Notes under the pieces: generated by a model
What the model was told of the DNA's origin: nothing
Databases searched by the model: none
What the model saw: only the letters and a program-made list of their open reading frames with translations
Shown here: one piece after another, positions 32,745-44,171 of the stretch
Position numbering within the stretch: position 1 is the stretch's first letter
Layout: every line of letters starts with the position of its first letter
Program-made: the position numbers and the translations under genes
Assembly (NCBI RefSeq): GCF_000150955.2
Contig: NC_011690.1
Coordinates: 517,594-581,593 of the forward strand
From: Phaeodactylum tricornutum CCAP 1055/1
Taxonomy: Eukaryota > Bacillariophyta > Bacillariophyceae > Surirellales > Neidiaceae
Direction of reading: 5' to 3'
Length of the DNA: 64,000 bases

Positions 32745-33700
32745 TCGCATGAGTGAGTGAGTTTGACTCTCGCTGTTCTCACGAGTCCACCAGCCAACGG
32801 TATTCATTCATTATCATCGTTTTCCAGCACTCCGAATCGAGATGAATTCTTTATGATGCGTGAACGCCCAAGACATCGGCAAAGATGCAGCTCTTCTCTT
32901 TTTCAGGCTCGAATGCCTGTTTAAGTTTTCAGATAAGTTCGTAATTCCATCCTTTCGACTTGGTGACTCGGTAGGCGTTAGGATGGTTTTGCTGAACTGT
33001 TTAACTTTCTGCGATCTGAACTTATTAGCGAGTTTATGCTGTTCAACTTCTTCTGACTTTGATTTAGTCAAAGGTGTTTACATTTAATGCATTTCTGTGA
33101 ACTTGTGGTTTTCGCAGAACAAATAGAAGGCTCGTGTCGGAAAGGATAGAATATTATTGTACGCGAGTTGTGTGCAGTATACAAGGCTTTCTCTCTAATG
33201 GCTACGAAGCGGGTTCACAAGCTTTTCACAGCCAGATTGCTCTTGTCTCGGCTTCATTGTTAATAGCCCATTCCTTCGTCGCAGCAAGGGTGTCCAGAAG
33301 ACGTTCTGAATGATCGACTGCACTCTTGGAAGATTACAGTATGCGAAAAAGCTACGAGTGTCATCTAAATCAAAGAGCAGCTACAACATATGAGCAGCGT
33401 TCAGTCTATACTTATGCTTGACGATGACCAGAGTGTTCCACTCAGCATCCTCTGACAATGAATTGTCCTTCGTGACCAATAGAAACACTCTTGCATTTTC
33501 CGAGAAGAGCTAGGTAGCCTAGAGGCGAAGCCTGGACACCGTACGTACAATGTGGAATCCCGTAACAATACAATCTCGCCTTGTGATCTTTTGAAGAGAG
33601 GCGTAGTATTATGCACTAGCCTCCCCCGCGCACGCCTGAATCGATTGTGATTCTCACAGTCAGTCCAAAGGCGATCCAGAGTCGAAAGTGTGTTTTTGGT
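32745..33700. other. Intergenic between convergent genes, no gene seen
   Basis: DIS3 ends rightward and the PDZ gene ends leftward. Short open frames near 32814-33087 and 33401-33616 lack recognisable content. Confidence 0.55.
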
Positions 33701-34423
33701 CTACGAGATTTTTCGGCGTTCCAAAACGAGCAACATTGGTCTCTCCGCTGGATCCTGCCGATTGGAAGCCACGGCTTCCATAACTTCTTCGAACGGACGG
33801 CCATCGGCCGAATACATGAATCGTTTCGTCTTGGGAACACCAATTCCTCCAGCTAACACTTGCCAGGTGGGCATGGTCATTTCCAATCTGCAGGCCGTAA
33901 AAGCGCGGACAATATCACCAATTTGTACACCCGCCGCTTCAGCATTGCTTCCCGGAGCAAGTTCGTCGACCACTGTAGTGGCCGCAAATAATTCGCTCTC
34001 CCCTAGAATGAGTCCCAGGGGCAAAGAGGCCTCACACGTTGCAATGAACGATCCGTCGTTGTAGATCGGTGGAAAGCTAACGCGTTCTTCGACAGTTTCG
34101 CCGTTAGGTTTGAGAATGGGAACCACAGCAGAATAGCGTTCTCGCAAAACTTGTTGAGCTTCTTGCTCCTCTTCAATTTTCCGTCGCTGTTCAGCCGCGA
34201 TGGCGTTTTTCTCTTTCTCAAACAAAGAGACTTCCTTTCGTAATCGCTCCGCCTCTTCCTTGAAGCGTTGCGAATCTTCTTTGGACACGAAAAGAGCGGT
34301 ATTGCATCGCACGTGTGTTCCGTAAAGAGAGGAAGGAAACGAAGTCCACGCCTCCGCAAATTTCAGTACGAGGCTAGCGCTGAAAAGCAAATACAGCAAC
34401 GCAAATATTCGACCCACGGTCAT
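33701..34423 (-). CDS. Small PDZ-domain protein with a leader peptide
   Basis: 240 aa from the ATG at 34423. Order: hydrophobic leader about 1-25 (TVGRIFALLYLLFSASLVL), a charged coiled-coil-like helix about 40-80 (EEAERLRKEVSLFEKEKN), then a PDZ fold about 110-235 with LPLGLILGES and the typical closing block AEAAGVQIGDIVRAFTA. There is no protease domain, so it is an adaptor-like protein. The leader ends AEA-WTSF; W after the cut is tolerated in diatom plastid import, so plastid location is possible but not secure. It converges with DIS3. The partner bound by the PDZ groove is unknown. Confidence 0.7.
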   Translation of the reverse strand: MTVGRIFALLYLLFSASLVLKFAEAWTSFPSSLYGTHVRCNTALFVSKEDSQRFKEEAERLRKEVSLFEKEKNAIAAEQRRKIEEEQEAQQVLRERYSAVVPILKPNGETVEERVSFPPIYNDGSFIATCEASLPLGLILGESELFAATTVVDELAPGSNAEAAGVQIGDIVRAFTACRLEMTMPTWQVLAGGIGVPKTKRFMYSADGRPFEEVMEAVASNRQDPAERPMLLVLERRKIS

Positions 34424-34915
34424 CCCAACCAGATTTGCGCTTACTGTCTGTGATAAGCAATCGATGGACACTTGCTATTTGCGGATCCTTTGGCCGTGTC
34501 TTATGCTTTATGGTATAATACGCATTCTCACTCTGTCCAGAGAAAAACGCTTCGAATCCCGTCCAGCCTTTTTCACCGTCAGTCCGCAGTGTCAGGACGT
34601 CACAACGTATTAATCTGCAAACGTCTGTCGATCCATCTTACAGAGTACGTAGCCCGAAACACGACATCCTACTACAGGGATTGCGTTGACAGTGAATTTG
34701 AGAATCCAAACGCTTTTCTTAAATTTTACATAAACTGCAAGGTCAATACAGGTTTGCCCTGCAGCTACTAGCTAGTGGCAGCGAGACGATTCCACTGGAG
34801 CTTGTGAGCTACCTCTGCTACCCGCCATTGCAGTGATTATACCACGCTATCTCCGTACGATTCACAGAGCCGAACTGCGTATCACGTGACGAGAGGCGGA
34901 TGCCAAAAAGAAGTA
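34424..34915. other. Intergenic between divergent genes, no gene seen
   Basis: Shared 5' flank of the PDZ gene and the next rightward gene. Only short frames without ATG-led family content. Confidence 0.55.
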
Positions 34916-35473
34916 ATGTTGTTGCGTGGCATCATGAAATTGCTCTTCCTGATTTTCCTTCCTGCATCGCTGACGCGTAGTTATACAATGCGCTCAACGT
35001 TTACACAGAATACCATTGCTACGCCAGAAACGACACTCCCGTTTCATTGGACCATGCGGGATCGATCGGCCAGTTACTGGTTCCAAGTCGGCGATAGTGT
35101 AGAAGTACTGGATGATGTCATGAAAGCCGGAATCACATTGCGGGGCCGACAAGGGATTGTTCAAGAAACCTGGGAAAAGTGTGACGTAGATCCTACCTGT
35201 TGTTGTGCCGAACAAGTTGATGTAGGAATGGCAGTGCGTGTGAAATTTCAAGGCTCCGAAGCCGACGAAAGCGACATTGGCTCGTTCTTTCACTACTTTG
35301 CCGAAGACGAACTACGACAATTTTTTGCGCAGAAATCACCGATTAATGGCACAGCTTTTGATGGAATGGGCTGTACCGCGTTCAAGTTAGACCAGCTCCG
35401 GCAGGCAGGTCAAGATCCACGTCGCATTGCCTCTTACGAACCAAAGGGTAAATTGAATTATGATGATGAATAA
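34916..35473 (+). CDS. Leader-bearing protein with an SH3-barrel-like region (FTR variable-chain-like?)
   Basis: 185 aa from the ATG at 34916 (a second in-frame ATG is at 34934). Hydrophobic leader KLLFLIFLPASL. Residues about 55-140 read VGDSVEVLDDV, GRQGIVQETWEKC, VGMAVRVKFQG and FAEDELRQFF. This order (VGD.V.V, G..G.V, V.V.F, DEL) is like the small beta barrel of the ferredoxin-thioredoxin reductase variable chain. A CDVDPTCCCAEQ cluster in the middle is not part of that family pattern. If correct it would work beside the catalytic FTR chain in the plastid, but the leader has no clear F motif. The family call is weak; the gene itself is likely real, given length, leader and codon use. Confidence 0.55.
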   Translation: MLLRGIMKLLFLIFLPASLTRSYTMRSTFTQNTIATPETTLPFHWTMRDRSASYWFQVGDSVEVLDDVMKAGITLRGRQGIVQETWEKCDVDPTCCCAEQVDVGMAVRVKFQGSEADESDIGSFFHYFAEDELRQFFAQKSPINGTAFDGMGCTAFKLDQLRQAGQDPRRIASYEPKGKLNYDDE

Positions 35474-36122
35474 AAGGCCAACGAAAACTTCCATAGCCAT
35501 CGGCCGCATAGACGAGATCAGTACTAAGCACTCACTGTCAATTGTGGACCTCGCCTACTTAGTAGCGCGCGGCCTGCTGGGTTGAACAAATATGCCAAAC
35601 AAGGTTGGCAGTTGATTGTCGATCCAACATGTATTGGAATAGCAAAGGACCTGGTAGATAGTCGACCAGCGGGGAGGTGAGGAGGCCTTCCGAGGGGTAG
35701 CGGACGTCCCTATCCACACCATCAATAAAACATTACTGTTACTCCCTTTCAATTTAGAAAAACCCTACGACAAGCATATCGGGGTTCAATATCCCTTTAT
35801 CTTGGGTTTATGCTTATAAGTCTTTGTTTTACGTCTTTTTATCGTATCTACAATCCTTTGGTCCCACAGACACGTTTTAGCCCGTTATCGTTGCAGTTTT
35901 CTAAATTTGTATAAACTGTATGATGTAAATTATGGAAGCCAACGGTGTTCACAGTTTGAAAGTAACCAAAGTCCAGTATAAAAAGACAGGGCAGGGCTCG
36001 AGATACTTCCCATTCTTATATGCGCGTCTGCTTGGTCGTGGATTTCGTTTTGTGTTATTTTGCAAGCTTCTTCTGCATGGTAATTGAATATGTAACAGCT
36101 TCCTAATCTCGACATCATACAA
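35474..36122. other. Intergenic, AT-rich, no gene seen
   Basis: Two rightward genes flank it. AT-rich near 35750-35950. No coding or RNA signal recognised. Confidence 0.55.
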
Positions 36123-37428
36123 ATGATCGCAGGCCACATGACTGACAAGATACAAGAAGAAAGTGATTGGGGAGAGGAGAACGAGGATGAGCACGACCGC
36201 GATTTCGATGATTTAGACGGCAACGAAGAGCATCGCGAAAAGGACGTCGCCAAACATCTTCCCCACGAGTCAAATACCGCCGCGCAAAGTCCCCACGCTG
36301 TTGCCGCCAAAAAAAAACGAGGAAAACGAAAATCATGGGAAGAAAGCGGTAGCGAAAATGACGAGGTTTTTTTATCCTCATCGCAACGTCTGACTAAAAA
36401 TGGCGGCTACCAGCATACGAAAGCAAGCCGTAGTGCCATATCTCGGGCCAACAAGGGCAAAAACCCATGGAATAAGGGAAGGAATCGAAGTGAGTCCGAC
36501 AAAGCGAAAATCGGGGCTGGCGTGAGAGCGCGAAATCATGCTTTACTGCTCGAAAGACTCAAGAAATGGGGGTTGACGGAAGAGCAATGGAAGGTAAAGA
36601 AAAAGGAGATCAAATATGTGAGGGAACGTGTCCGTCGCGCTAAGCGAGACAACGAAAATCTTGCCGATAATATTGCGAAACAACGGACCAGATACGCTGC
36701 TATTCGGGCGAGAGGCAAAGCCGATCAATCGGACGACGACTCTTATGATGAAGTCCTCGAAGAAGTGATTGAGGAAGTCGAAGAGACCGCTAGCGAGGGA
36801 GATCACGGACGTGATGAGATTGATAACGACAACAGCTTCGATTTAGAATTCGGCAGAGATGAAACCCTACAGGTATGTTGGAGAGTGCAATCGTTCATCG
36901 TGTTTTTTTTCTTATGTTGAGTTATCTTTGTTTGCTCCTGTTCCTCGATAGAATCTACAACTTTTGTCTGTGTCGGCTGGCGACAGCGCTCGGACGACAG
37001 GCAACCTAGGGCACCAGGCATTGCCCGGTTTGTTTACTCGCGATATAGTGTGGACCCCTCATGTGTACGATGCCGGCCCAAATCAGATAAATTACGACGA
37101 GCACTGCCCCAAAGGTGGACCTGGCGGCTTGATCTGCTGTGCCGACTGCTCGTCAAAGTATTCCAACTACCTTACACAAACAGTCTTTGACATTGAAGAG
37201 CAAAAATTGAGTAAAGGCGGTTACGAAATACGAGAGCTTTTGCGTTTTGCAAAAGATACCCAAACGACGCTACAAGAAACGTCAGCAGCTGCTAGGAGAA
37301 AACGCCCGATGAAGAAGCCCAAGGACGCTGCATCATTGTTACAGCCGGATCATGGCGCCAAGACCTTGGTTCGGAATGTAAATGAACAAATCAAGTTTGA
37401 AGATGTAACGGAAATGGCTGAAATATAA
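36123..37428 (+). CDS. Acidic/basic nuclear-type protein with a NUMOD3-like segment
   Basis: Exons 36123-36872 and 36952-37428 (donor GTATGT, acceptor ATAG, phase 0), 408 aa. The N-terminal 60 residues are strongly acidic, followed by KKKRGKRK, a likely nuclear signal. Residues about 98-140 (SRSAISRANKGKNPWNKGRN and SESDKAKIGAGVRARN) resemble NUMOD3, a small DNA-contact module first seen in homing nucleases and also found in plant and algal proteins without a nuclease. A charged helix (about 140-210) and a second acidic stretch follow. Exon 2 carries a Cys-rich block CPKGGPGGLICCADCSSKY and a basic tail. No nuclease motif is seen. The function is unknown; binding of nucleic acid is inference from composition and the NUMOD3 match. 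Confidence 0.65.
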
Positions 37429-37566
37429 ACTCACTGTCAAAAGTTAACGAGATAGTAATGCTTTGCCAATAGATTCATTGATACTGTTTTTTGTAAGTGA
37501 GACTCCCTTCTCAAATCTTTTCATCGCGCAAAGTAATAGTTATCTGTGAAGCCCATATTACGAAAC

Positions 37567-38139
37567 CTAAAACAAAAAACCGACTACCGCCCCTCCTGCC
37601 ATTCCCAGAGCCCCCATCCGCTCACGGTCGACAAAAGTTTGTACACTGTTGGGGTTGAGCTGTCGCCGGATCTGGACGCGCAAGTTTTCGGTGTGTCGTA
37701 GCGCCTTATTCTTGAGGTTGCTGAATAAAGCTGTCTGTTCATTCGAAAAAGGAGGCAAATCGTCAAGGATCCCGGTGTAATGCAAAACTTCGGCGCTGTA
37801 TTTTTTGGACACATTTCTTTAAAGTGAGCAATTGCATCGTTGGCCTTTCCCAACGCAAATATTCCAGTGTGTGCATAGCAATGTAACTTACGTTACGAAG
37901 ACAGCCCCTGCGATTTTGACAGCTCCCATGGCGGAGGTAAGTGCAATCCTAGTGCCGACAAAGCCTACGCATGCTCCAGTCACAAACTGTCCCTTTGGCG
38001 AAAGGGCAGCATATTGTTCACGCAGTGAAGCAAAGGGACCGCTTTCTTCGCCAATTACATCTGCAGCGACCACGCTAACATTGATTGAGAGGGAAATTGC
38101 CAAAAAAGCGACTAGCTTGCTTATCGAAACGACCACCAT
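37567..38139 (-). CDS. FUN14-like small membrane protein with a signal peptide
   Basis: Exons 38139-37892 and 37795-37567 (donor GTAAGT, acceptor ACAG), 158 aa. An N-terminal signal-like stretch (VSISKLVAFLAISLSINVSV) is followed by AADVIGEE. Residues about 45-90 form two Gly/Ala-rich spans (FVTGACVGFVGTRIAL, AVKIAGAVFVTAEVL) ending in HYTGILDDLP, which follows the FUN14 family pattern where a Gly-rich helix pair ends before a hydrophilic turn. The C-terminus has one more weak span (MGALGMAGGAVVGFLF). FUN14 proteins sit in mitochondrial or plastid membranes; the signal peptide here hints at the ER route and possibly the plastid, since V follows the likely cut. The role is unknown. Confidence 0.6.
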
Positions 38140-39003
38140 GGTAACCAATACAGATCACACACACTCTTCTCAGGAAATTGAAAATAACAGTAAACGAAAT
38201 CTTTCCGGTGTGCTTCCCTTACCCCTGGAAGCATAGAAAACCCTAATGAAAGTCGAACGTCTGTGTTAACGAGAGTGGTACGACGGCAGACGAGCCCGCA
38301 TGAGGACGTGCAAGTAGGGCTCCAATATCCATAAGTCCAGAGCTGAAACTATGCCAGTGACTGAGAAGACTCTCACGACCACAGTCACCGACGAAGTATA
38401 AGCGGATTTACCCAAACGATTATCAAACAACCCAGTGAAAGGTTATATGACCGAATATATAACAAGCGTGATGGATGCTACGATTGAATGACTTGATACA
38501 AAAGACCAGCATCTCAATACAGGAAGTAGATAGAAACGTAATGTGAAGCAACTCACAACTTAGAACGAGGTAACGAACGGAACGGTTACATCTAGGTTAG
38601 GCAGTAGATACGGATAATCTACTGGGAACGAACGAGTATTTCAACACGTCTGTACCGTGTAATGCACGGTTGGTCTCATCGGACAGATTTCATATATCAG
38701 TGCCGGAAGTGCAACAGTAAGTAAGCTGTGGCTGCCTCTGCTTACAGTTAGTAATTACACTACTTTGCTAACAGTGAAGCTAAAGTGATCCCGGTACAGT
38801 TCTGGTCGGTTCTTGCTGCAATTTTCTAGTTCATCATAAATGGCCCGGCAAAACTTGACTGTGAAGTTTCCGCATCACTCGCAATGAGACATGATGCTGC
38901 TTACTTGATACGATTGGCAAAAACAGGCATGAAATTAGGAAGCTGCTGAGCAAGATCTTTTGTGAAATCCATGACTCCATTCCTTAGGAAATTGATTTGT
39001 GTA
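38140..39003. other. Intergenic, no gene seen
   Basis: About 860 bases between two leftward genes. Contains a small inverted repeat ACCGTG...CACGGT (38655-38671). No open frame of note. Confidence 0.6.
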
Positions 39004-42000
39004 CTAAACAAATGGATGCTGCATCAAAGATTGAGTTTCTGGTAACCCGTCAGAATATGCTTCGCCCCGCACGAAAGCGGCTCTCAGTTCGGCTTTTGCC
39101 TTGGCTTCGACCCTGCGCTCTTCGATCGCTCTTTTTTCGAGTTCATGCTCGTAACGAAGGTACCGTCCGTTGAACGTTGCAAAAAATACAGTCGCGGTAG
39201 CATGCAACACAATCAAGAGATAAAATGAAAAGGTGTATTCCGGATGCTCATGATCGCCACTCCCAATCCCAATATCTTTCATAGCTTTGAAGCACGGGAT
39301 AAAAAGAGCACTCAAGAGATTGGAAAAGAGCTGCTGAATCACCAAAACAGTGTTTTCACTCAATGGATATACCACGTCAACACCGAGTTCGGTGGACACA
39401 GGCTGCAGCGGCCCGACCAAAACGGCAACAATGACGAGAGCATAGCGTAGCTCACTACCTCGGTTGCTATCGAGACTCACACCACATTCTGCCAATCCAA
39501 AGGCACCTAGAACAAGCATCGCAACTGTCACCGAGTAGTACGCCCGGGTCTTATCCGTAAGCGTCCCAACAATCAAACTTGAAATCATAATGCAGAATTG
39601 GAACGATCCCCCGACAATGCCTGTGTACTCACGCCCAACTCCATTTAAACGAACGAGATAATCCATGAACGTTGACAGGGTGTTGATGACTATGCCCGAT
39701 ACAGTAAACGCCACGAGGGCATGGATAAACCCTGGGCGCCGCAAGCAAGCTCTAATTGACAAGATGACTTGATCGTCACGAATGTTGATATCCAGATGAT
39801 GCGGCGTCATGGTCAAAACAGGTTCCGCTCCTTCGTCCATAAATTCGGGCGTAGACGGGTATATGGACGCCCGTCCTGTCGAACGAGGATGCAGCGGGAG
39901 TGCAGCTTGCTGGTGTCCATAGTGGAATGCGTCATTCGGAGGTGGGTAAAACTGGGGATGACCATATTGAGGGTACACATACTGCTGGAATCGAGGGTCC
40001 CAAACGGGTTGCGGGTACTGATGATAGCTTTGATAATCCGGATACTGGTAATTGACAACCGGAGCACCGTACGGCGTTGGTGGAAAAACAGGATAGCCAC
40101 CCGGAGGGTATACCGAATTTCTATGCATTGGATCCTGACTTGCGTAAGGTAAGCCTCCTTGCGAAAGACCATCCTCCCTTTCATCGGAGGAATTATCCTC
40201 GACTTCATTGTTGGTCTGTCCAACTGGCCCCTGCATCATAGGAGACGGCGCGGCGAAGACTCGGTCACCACTGCCAGAATCCGTCAGAGGATCTTTTGAA
40301 ACTCGTCCCCATTTGACCGGAGAAGGTTTGAGTCCATGAAATTCGGCATCGGGTCCCATTGCAAGAATACCCGTCTCAAGCTGTTCTCTGGATACCTTGA
40401 CTTTCTTTTGGCGGCCAACGATATTGTTGGAACTACGATGGCCTTTGCGGCTCGACGAAGTGCGACCGGAGCGCTGCCCAGACCCTGGCAATGGTTTGGC
40501 TTTCGCTCTAGCGGCAGCAGTGGTGGTGGCTGTACCGGCCGAAGATACAGGGGCGTTGTCCATGGTTTTGAAGTCCCGTTGAGGCACTCCAGCCCGACCT
40601 ACAGCCTCGGCAAGACCACGTGTTGACGTTCCTAAACTCTGCACTGACGCAACAAATTCCCCCCAGCCGGGTAATTGAGTTTGAAGTGTTCCACGCATGA
40701 CACGAGCGGTATCCGACGGAGGTGTGGGAGGCGCATCATCAAACTGGAACAAAGTTCCCAAGAAAGTCAGAGTGGAAATGATACTGAGCAACCCAAAGTA
40801 GTTGGGAATATCATCGCTATTCGCTACCAGCAAAGTACCGAAAATAAACGCGAAGCCAATTCCGAGTTGGTTAGCGTTTAATGCGACTCCCGTTGCCATG
40901 GTGCGTTCGCGTTCAGGAAACCAAGAAGCTGAAAGCAGCGCTGGAGTGCACTGGTACAGGGGTTGCGATAATCCGACGAGGAAGAATCCAAAGTAGACAC
41001 GCCATTCGCCTTCTCCCTTTTGAATGTCGGCACGAATAATCGGTGGCATACCACCGCTCTTAATAATACTTCCAATCATTAACAAGAGCGCACCAAATAC
41101 AACTGTACGACGAAGGCCCAATCTCGAGAGAATTATTGGTTCGCAAACAGTGGTGATGGCGTTGGCACCCAGAAAAATAACGACCAAGAGCTCAGGATTA
41201 ATACTTCCAAACGCTTCTTCTGTCATGACCGCGATGGGTGCGACCGAATAGCACGTCCAGTCTGACTTTCAAAACAAGAAAGGAGGGTTCATTAGTTCAA
41301 CGTGAATCAAAAGTTAGCAATCACAGTTGAGTAAGCCAACGCACCAGAAGATTTAGACTTGACATATAGAACAGCATGATCCAACGTTGCCAATAGACTT
41401 TGAATCCGTTGCCATCGCGGTGTTCATCCTCAATGTCGTCCTCTTCGGACGGCAGGCTATTCTGATTGGTCAGCGCCGCTCGCGATTGTGTGCTTCCATA
41501 GGAGTACCCACCGCGAGCGTTGTCTCCAGTTGACGAGGCCACGCTGTTCGAATTCGGATAGTAAGCAAATTTACCATCCCCACTACTTCCACCCCCGTTG
41601 TTGGAGTCTGGGATGGAAGGGGCAGCTGTGTGCGTGTTATCGGTTCCTTGTGAAGTCAGTCCATCTCCACTGTAAGCCAACGCGTGATTTTCCATGGACC
41701 ACGCACTGCTATTTGATCTGAGACTAGCAGGTGGAATGTCCATTGCTTCATAGGTGGGTTGCCGCTGCCTTCCCGACGCTGCCATCGACGCAACCCACTG
41801 TTCAGCAGTCAAAAATTGAGGTTGTGGATGAGACAGCGTGAAGTCAGAGTTTGCGGCAGATAGGCTATCAATCACCGGTGGTGAAGGTTGAGGATAGCGC
41901 GGATGTTCTCCCATCGTCGGCGATGTCCGTCCACTGACTTCACTAGACTGAGTTAGATAGTAGTTGCCTTGTGTTGCATGCCGGAGCTCTGCTTGACTGG

Positions 42001-43015
42001 TATCGTCACTTCCGGAACTATTGTGCGAAGATGTGCTGACGAGGGAACTGACAGAATGCATACGCATAATCGGGTACGTTTGTAGGTCGGTAACGTTTCG
42101 TGCACGATGCGTGGGTACGAGAGATGAGCTCGTCCGAGGGTGCGACGGAAATCCCGGGTCGGAATGGTGCATATTGTCGTCACAGTCTTCTCCGTTCTCA
42201 CTGTCTTCGGATAGGGAAAGACTAGCGTCGGTTTCACGCGTATAGCTGCGCTGGCGTTGAAGATTGACGATAGGAAGCTGCGGAGCTGAAGCCGTACTGG
42301 ACCAAGAGAAACGCCGTCCACTCTTGGGAGAGGGTAGGTTGTTTGGATCAGCAAAGTACGACGATTCGTCGTTGGAAGAATCATCATCGTCGTCATCGGT
42401 ACTACTATGATGATAAGATTCGTTCGCAAGGGGTATATTGGTAACGCCGTGCTCTCCATGTGCTTTTGCAGGCGAGGAAGATTGAGCACCACTGTGGAAA
42501 GGAGAAACTTCGGAGTGTTCTGTCAAGTGCGGAAGAAAGATATCTTGGATCGAGTCGATATTTTGATCCTCCCCATTTTTGATTAATGGGAAGGATTCCA
42601 TAGAATCTATTGCACCATCAACAAATGGAGAAGTGGTATCATCGTTGCCGGTTGTTTCGAGAGACGCTGTTTGCGGTACAGAGGCTTTTGATGCAGCGAG
42701 TGGATCGACATGAGCGGGCATCAGGGGGGAAATAGAGTCTGATGTGTCCATCAGAACCGGTCGGAGACTTTCTTCCGCATCAGGACTCTTCAGAGGATCT
42801 GCTGAAGAGAAATTTTCCAAGGAATGCGATGCTTCCGACGTTTTTAATTCATCCAAACGGTCGTTATTCAAACTCAGACCAGTCGAAACGCTCGGCAAGC
42901 TAGCAGCCGTGATATCTGAATGGCCATTACGGAACACAATTTTCTCGTCGAGCTGATTGGGAGCTGGGTTCGGCAGTTGAGCGCCAGCTTCCTGTGCGGG
43001 CACGAAATTGGGCAT
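39004..43015 (-). CDS. Very large FLVCR-like MFS transporter
   Basis: Exons 43015-41345 and 41265-39004 (donor GTGCGT, acceptor AAAG, phase 0), 1310 aa, over twice the usual MFS size. Residues 1-540 are hydrophilic, Ser/Asp-rich and without motifs. The transporter starts at about 541 with WQRWIMLFYMSSLNLLSDWT, as in FLVCR-type heme/choline carriers, and runs through six spans (GLRRTVVFGALLLMIGS, SASWFPERERTMATGVALNA, GIGFAFIFGTLLVANS). A loop of about 280 residues follows, with basic (RSGRTSSSRKGHRSS) and Pro/Tyr-rich (YPPGGYPVFPPTPYG) parts. The second six spans close the protein (FIHALVAFTVSGIVINTLST, LVGPLQPVSTELGVDVVYPL). The substrate cannot be read from sequence; FLVCR relatives move heme or choline. 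The acceptor AAAG is weak, but frame and family fit. Confidence 0.8.
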
Positions 43016-44171
43016 GATTCGTTATCAGTCAGATGGAGCGATTCTGCGAAGCAAAGAACACCAATGGGATGTATGAACCAGCTCTGTACGTCCTTAATGG
43101 GTCGGCTTCCTATCTATCGTTAGCGACTGTTCTATGCAGAGTGTATGAGTCTTTGTTGATGCATTCTCGACACCTGTTAATGACGAACGAGCGATAAAGA
43201 CGGGTGAGACAAGGAGGAAAAGAAGACGAAAAAGCGGTATTTTACTCGCAGTCTAGCAAGACGCACACCGAAACGGCCGTGGTTCGGATGGGAGGACGAT
43301 GGCCTTCTAGCAGTAGAGCAGAAGAGCGTTGAGCCCTTCACTGTCTGTCTGTATCTGTGTATATAGGAAATGGAACACAGACATCGACAGTGACATTTAC
43401 TAATTTATGCAGAAATTCACGAAACCCTGTCACATCAACTGGTCCCCATTCACATACATATGCGGATTATCCAATCAACATATAGCAGCTTAATATCGCA
43501 AATGAACCACATTCTGCTATCTTGTTCTACTTGTAGCTTCGGATTTTGCTGAATAAAATTGTAGGTACAGGAAAACTCAAGATGTTTCCGAGCACGCCCG
43601 CCCCCTTTTTACTGAAGGAAAACAGTCGTGTCTCCAGCAACAGTACCTCATAGCAGAATTATAGATTTTACAATCCACATCCGGACTTTTCGGAGGTCAA
43701 CAAACGAACTGTAAATGGTAGGAAGATATGTGACATTCTTTGCCAACCACAGAATTTCTGCAAATCGTACACACGGACAGGTAGAGATCCTTATAGGCAA
43801 ATTTACAGTCACAGTCGACTCATTTTTCTCATGTTGCCTACCTCATTGCAATGCCCCATGTCATGTCACTCTGCACTGACAGGAATGTCATTTTGCCGGC
43901 ACTTTCCCAGGAATCCAGCATACCGTAGCGCTTTCGAAGTACATTGCATCCTCCCAAAAAGCTAAAATCAAATCCAATCCATAGTTCGACTGCTTTTGTC
44001 AGGAAAAGATCTGAAAACCAGACAGCAGCGCTTGTATTTCCGGAACGTGTGCAAGTATCATCAGGCTTTTTATTTGCACAAATTGAAAAACTGACAGTGA
44101 GACTAACGTCTGGTATCAAAAGGGGAGCAAACTCCTTCCCAATAAAATTGATTGCCACATTGTCAATCATT
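43016..44171. other. Intergenic between divergent genes, no gene seen
   Basis: About 1.1 kb with the promoters of the MFS gene and the kinase gene. The kinase frame is open back to 43944 but has no ATG before 44172. Confidence 0.55.

Noticed and set aside
34540-34570. CTTCGAATCCCGTC, similar to a tRNA T-arm
   Set aside because: No acceptor or anticodon arm can be formed around it.
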